Below are positions 60,600-64,000 of a DNA stretch of 64,000 nt, one piece after another (the first letter of the stretch is position 1; every line of letters starts with the position of its first letter). The translations under genes and the position numbers were made by a program. Below the pieces are notes generated by a model that was not told where the DNA came from, did no database searches, and saw nothing but the letters and a program-made list of their open reading frames with translations. The stretch comes from Gp7-AA10 sp035636095 (GTDB taxonomy: Bacteria; Acidobacteriota; Thermoanaerobaculia; Gp7-AA8), in NCBI GenBank assembly GCA_035636095.1, contig DASPZU010000028.1, positions 1 to 64,000 on the forward strand, written 5' to 3'.

Positions 60600-63575
60600 C
60601 TAGAAGCTTACTCGGGCACTGAAGCGCCAGACGCGCGGAGTCTGAATCTCGGTGATTCGATCCGCGTTGGAGACGCTGAGGTCCGTCTCGCGCTGCAGGA
60701 TTGTGCGCTTGTTCGGCGCATTGAACAGATCAGCCGCGAGTGTGAGTCCTACGCGGTTGGCGAATCGAAAATCTTTCGCGCCGCGGAGATCAAGCTCGTA
60801 GACGTTCGGGAACCGAATGCTCCCGACGGATCCGAGGACGACGTTCTTGGTCAAACCGGAATCGACGTCCACTTCCTCCTGTAGCGGCCGTGGATAACCC
60901 TGGCGCGCGTTGAGATTCGCGCCAACGCTGATCTGCCACGGGAACTGATAGATCGCATTCAGATTCGCGACCCACTTCGAGTTGATGAACACGTTCGCGA
61001 ATGAACCAGATCCCGCCGACCGCTGGACGAACACACCGCCACTGCACGGGGTCGTACCGGTGGTCGTGATCTGCGGGGTTGGATCCGCTACCGAATCCGA
61101 ACCGCAGTGATCTTTCCAGTCCGACCACGTCAGGTTTCCACGCATCATCCAGTTATGCGACAGGCGCTTGGTGAACGACCCTTCCAGAGCGTAATAGCTG
61201 CGGCTATAGCCCGGCCGGTTGCGCAGGACAAAGAATGTCGGCACGTCACCTGTCTTGGTGTCATAGACGGGCACTTTTGGCACCGTGATGGTGTGGGTCG
61301 ATCCATCGGGGTTGGTAATCGTGTACGACCCGCTGGTCGTTCCCACCTGGACGTAATCAGACCTGGTGAAGAAATCCCCTTTGCCCTGGGTGTGCTCGGC
61401 GCGAAACTCGAGAATGTCGCCGATTCGCCGGTAAGTGGCGTTCACTCCCACCGAGAAATCGCTCATCAATTCGTGATCGAAGCCGATAACCAGCTCATCG
61501 GTGTGCTGCGGCTTCATGCCGTAATCGGCGCGGGTGGTGCCGGTGGGCGACCCGGGGCTGGAAGGATCGACGTAGTAGAAGCCGGTGATGCGCTTCAGCT
61601 CGTCGCGCTGCGGAATCTTGTCGCCGTTGAGGTCACGACCAGTGATCAGGAAGTACGAGTAGTACACCAAGGGGCTGATCGTTCCGATCGTGGAGCCGAG
61701 CTGGTCGACATAGCGGTTGTAACCGGCGCGAAGAAGTGTCTTCTTCGCCGATCCCAGCGCATACGTGAGTCCGATGCGCGGCGACACGCTGTTCCACTTC
61801 AGATCTCGCGAGTCACCACCGAATGTCAGAGGAGGTAGATAGGCAGTGGTGAATCCACCCGTGCCTTTGATCGGCAATTGCAGCGGCGTGGATAGCAGAG
61901 GATTCGGTCCGACGGCCGACGCCGTGTTCCTCTCCTTCTGCCAGTCGCCGCGCAAACCAGCCTGCAGAGTGAGGTTACCCATCAGGATGGTGTCGCCGAG
62001 GTAAAGGTCGTTGTACTTCTCCGAGTATCTCTTATCCGAGTCGCGGTAGAGGTACGCGGTGTAGCACTGAGCAGTTCCCGTGATGCCACGCGAGTTGCAA
62101 TATGCGTTAGAGCGCTCGCGGAAGTAGCCCTGAACCGGCCCTGGCCAGCCCGAGAGCGATGTAACCGGTGTATCGCGATAGCCGAACCCGAACTTCAATT
62201 CATGGTTCATATTGCCGAGGTCGAAGAATTTCGATCCGTCAAGGCCGTACTGTTTCTGCGGCCGCTCCGTGATGTAGAAGGCTGCGTTCTTCGACCGAAC
62301 GTTGCTGATATCGCGCAAGCCGACGGGAGCATTCGGTCCCAAGCCGCCGTTCGGAATGAGGCTGAATCCGCCGTCGACCTTCGACCACATTCCGCTCAGA
62401 TAAAGGCTCGTTCCGACGATCTGGGTGTCCTCGATCTTGTAGATCTTCGTCGGACCGCTCTGATGGAAAGACGCTTCGAACAAACGCGTCGGAGAGATTC
62501 CGCGCGCGTTCCGAACCTTATCTCCCTTGGAAAAGAATCCAACCGCGCTGTTGCTCGGAAGGATCTGCCCGTTCAGCTTCGCGTTGATATTGCGGAGAAT
62601 GATGTTGTCGAACGCGCCGGGAGCGCCGGGCGCCGAGGACTGTTGCGTCGAGATCTTCTGATCTCCCTTGGCGAACCAGCCCCAGACGTGATCGCGCCAG
62701 ATCGGCCCACCAAATTCGCCGCCGTAGTCGCGGACGGAATTAATGCGGTTGGTGGCCGTGAGATACGACTGTGCTTCGCCGGGAACCGTCGCATCCGACT
62801 GATAGCTGCCCGGCGTGTAGAAGTAGCGTCCCGATCCCTTCAGATCGTTCGTGCCGCGCTTGGTGACCATGTTCAGCTGCACGCCCGGCGTCATCACGCG
62901 CGGATCGCTGCCGCTGGTCGTCACCTGCATCTCCTCGAAGGCATCGAAGTCGTAATACGTCGGTGACGCGCCGGTCGCGCCCATGTCGGTGATGTTCACG
63001 CCGTCGACGTTCCAGGTGTTCTGATCCGACGTCGTTCCCTTCCCGATATAGACGGACTGCTGACCGCTCTGGCTTCCGCCGACGTTGACGCGATCCACTT
63101 GAACTCCGGGCGACGATTCGAGAACCGTCCACGGGTCGCGTGACTGCGGGATTTTGTCGAGCTCGACGCGACTCACGCTGACGCCTGTTCCGGCCTTGCG
63201 CACGTCGAGCAGCGGCGCTTCAGCCGTGACGGTAATCGACTCTGACACCGAAGGATTCAGCGTCATCGTCACGTCGGCGTTCTGCGCGACGCGGACGCCG
63301 ATTCCCGAGCGCGTAGCAGTTCCGTATCCAGCAAGCTCGGCCTTCACCGTGTACGTGGCGGGAGAGAGGCTGATGAATCGGAAATTGCCTTGCGCGTCGG
63401 TCACCGTCGTCTGCGGAGCGCCGACACCTGTGAGAGTGACGGTCACGCCCGGAAGGACGGAACCGTCTTTTGCCTGGACCTTGCCGTAAATATTACCGGT
63501 CTGGAATTGCGCAAACGCGCTGACGGCAAACAACGCGAGCGCCGCATAAAGGAGGAATTTGGGGCACCATTTCAT
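60600..63575 (-). CDS. TonB-dependent receptor, Oar-like with carboxypeptidase-regulatory domain
   Basis: 991 aa; AGGAG precedes the ATG and a signal peptide follows (LLYAALALFAVSAFAQ). Residues about 24-110 form a CarboxypepD_reg-like domain (GKVQAKDGSVLPGVTVTLTG, ATYTVKAELAGYG). A plug domain follows (about 120-240; VSVSRVELDKIPQSRDPWTV, YYDFDAFEEMQVTTSG, NMVTKRGTNDLKGSGRYFY), then a long barrel ending FSARVSF with a terminal aromatic. Oar-like receptors import or export large substrates with TonB energy; the ligand is unknown. A second such gene begins upstream. Confidence 0.92.
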   Translation of the reverse strand: MKWCPKFLLYAALALFAVSAFAQFQTGNIYGKVQAKDGSVLPGVTVTLTGVGAPQTTVTDAQGNFRFISLSPATYTVKAELAGYGTATRSGIGVRVAQNADVTMTLNPSVSESITVTAEAPLLDVRKAGTGVSVSRVELDKIPQSRDPWTVLESSPGVQVDRVNVGGSQSGQQSVYIGKGTTSDQNTWNVDGVNITDMGATGASPTYYDFDAFEEMQVTTSGSDPRVMTPGVQLNMVTKRGTNDLKGSGRYFYTPGSYQSDATVPGEAQSYLTATNRINSVRDYGGEFGGPIWRDHVWGWFAKGDQKISTQQSSAPGAPGAFDNIILRNINAKLNGQILPSNSAVGFFSKGDKVRNARGISPTRLFEASFHQSGPTKIYKIEDTQIVGTSLYLSGMWSKVDGGFSLIPNGGLGPNAPVGLRDISNVRSKNAAFYITERPQKQYGLDGSKFFDLGNMNHELKFGFGYRDTPVTSLSGWPGPVQGYFRERSNAYCNSRGITGTAQCYTAYLYRDSDKRYSEKYNDLYLGDTILMGNLTLQAGLRGDWQKERNTASAVGPNPLLSTPLQLPIKGTGGFTTAYLPPLTFGGDSRDLKWNSVSPRIGLTYALGSAKKTLLRAGYNRYVDQLGSTIGTISPLVYYSYFLITGRDLNGDKIPQRDELKRITGFYYVDPSSPGSPTGTTRADYGMKPQHTDELVIGFDHELMSDFSVGVNATYRRIGDILEFRAEHTQGKGDFFTRSDYVQVGTTSGSYTITNPDGSTHTITVPKVPVYDTKTGDVPTFFVLRNRPGYSRSYYALEGSFTKRLSHNWMMRGNLTWSDWKDHCGSDSVADPTPQITTTGTTPCSGGVFVQRSAGSGSFANVFINSKWVANLNAIYQFPWQISVGANLNARQGYPRPLQEEVDVDSGLTKNVVLGSVGSIRFPNVYELDLRGAKDFRFANRVGLTLAADLFNAPNKRTILQRETDLSVSNADRITEIQTPRVWRFSARVSF

Positions 63576-63694
63576 AGCGGCTCCTTTCTCAAAAGTTGCC
63601 GGGTGACTGGTGCAGATCGTCCGCCGGAAGGCTCGCGATCAGCTAAGTCCCCGAAAAGAGAATGATTTGAGCTTCGATTGAGTGTCGTAACACA

Positions 63695-63750
63695 GCGGCC
63701 GCGATTCAATGCGATGTTGGAATCGGTTCCGATCCTTGAATCGCGGCCGC
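63695..63750. repeat. 15-bp perfect inverted repeat in the TonB receptor leader
   Basis: GCGGCCGCGATTCAA (63695-63709) and its exact complement (63736-63750) enclose 26 bases that contain GGAA-TCGG-TTCC. It lies between the terminator of the upstream receptor gene and the start of the next, so it may be an operator or leader hairpin. The rest of 63576-63694 shows only the ribosome site. Confidence 0.75.
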
Positions 63751-63760
63751 GCAGCTTATC

Positions 63761-63796
63761 AAAAAAAAGCCCGCCGGGATTGCTCCCGACGGGCCT
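63761..63796 (-). terminator. Rho-independent terminator after the partial TonB receptor gene
   Basis: Minus strand stem GCCCGTCGGGA / TCCCGGCGGGC (one mismatch) with a 4-base loop, followed by eight T residues. The stem resembles that of the terminator at 60535-60575. Confidence 0.9.
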
Positions 63797-63817
63797 TCGA
63801 GCTGCCGCCCGATGCGG

Positions 63818-64000
63818 TTAATAAGTGATGCGGGTTCCGATCTGCCACACGCGCGGCGCCTGCATCTCCGTGATGCGCCAGCCCGCCGAACGGGAAGCCT
63901 CGTTCTGCAGAATGAGCGTCTCGCGCTGCAGGATTGTGCGCTGGTTGGGAACATTGAAGAGCTCGCCAATCAGCGACAAGCCAACGCGATTCATGATTCG
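63818..64000 (-). CDS. TonB-dependent receptor, C-terminal fragment (continues past window)
   Basis: The last 60 codons of a gene entering from the right edge. NRVGLSLIGELFNVPNQRTI and RITEMQAPRVWQIGTRITY align with the end of the complete receptor next door (NRVGLTLAADLFNAPNKRTI, RITEIQTPRVW). It ends in an aromatic residue as barrels do. It is a tandem paralog upstream of the complete receptor. Confidence 0.87.
   Translation of the reverse strand, partial: RIMNRVGLSLIGELFNVPNQRTILQRETLILQNEASRSAGWRITEMQAPRVWQIGTRITY

Overview
This 64 kb window is a densely packed, GC-rich (about 60% by eye) Gram-negative-type chromosome segment. The gene content looks most like Acidobacteriota or a near relative. 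The pointers are several sortilin/Asp-box proteins, Oar-like TonB receptors in tandem, many Ser/Thr kinases, two DUF885 hydrolases, a DUF5916 barrel, TPR-bearing sulfatase-fold lipoproteins, and a secreted protease with a C-terminal domain common in that group. This placement is inference; no 16S or marker set is present. No phage, plasmid backbone or CRISPR array is visible.

Layout. 0-4.2 kb: a truncated Asp-box protein and a secreted trypsin-fold protease. 4.3-9.3 kb: a regulatory operon of an ECF-like sigma factor, a zinc-finger/TM/TPR/CHAT fusion and a Cys-rich protein. 9.5-12.1 kb: rpsO-pnp. 12.2-22.2 kb: renal-type dipeptidase, zinc-ribbon protein, PBP4-type carboxypeptidase, a ketoacyl-synthase-like enzyme, and an overlapping DUF885-RmlD-VOC operon. 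22.2-32.8 kb: a sortilin-like lipoprotein with a TolB/TPR kinase, converging on two paralogous membrane kinases. 32.8-35.6 kb: dnaK and an HspR-like regulator. 35.8-38.1 kb: a small, AT-richer accessory patch with a proteasome-like Ntn hydrolase, an IS1-type transposase and two tiny ORFs. 38.2-42.4 kb: second DUF885 lipoprotein, a repetitive lipoprotein and a PYROXD2/phytoene-desaturase-like oxidoreductase. 42.4-48.7 kb: tRNA-Val, ACT protein, polytopic membrane protein, then a run of four histidine-linked genes (EgtD-like methyltransferase, tRNA-His, hisS, hutH). 48.7-54.0 kb: DUF5916 barrel and an rnc - EnvC-like - ctpA operon. 54.1-59.5 kb: two sulfatase-fold TPR lipoproteins and a TauE/DUF1634 pair. 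59.5-64 kb: TPR protein, a full Oar-like TonB receptor, and the C-terminus of a second one.

Three points stand out. First, the sigma/CHAT operon fuses an anti-sigma zinc finger to a caspase-like protease in one chain, and the single membrane segment predicts the protease lies outside the cytoplasm. Second, at least five families of palindromic or heptameric repeats are scattered through the window. Several lie in frame inside genes: within the folds of HutH, the RmlD-like reductase and a 261-aa protein, and within signal peptides of exported proteins. Third, tRNA-His appears to lack the near-universal G-1:C73 pair and sits directly before a HisRS whose motif 2 resembles the non-canonical alphaproteobacterial type.

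No gene-free stretch exceeds 300 bases. The longest are 35584-35835 (dnaK promoter side) and 63576-63817 (TonB leader, inverted repeat, terminator).
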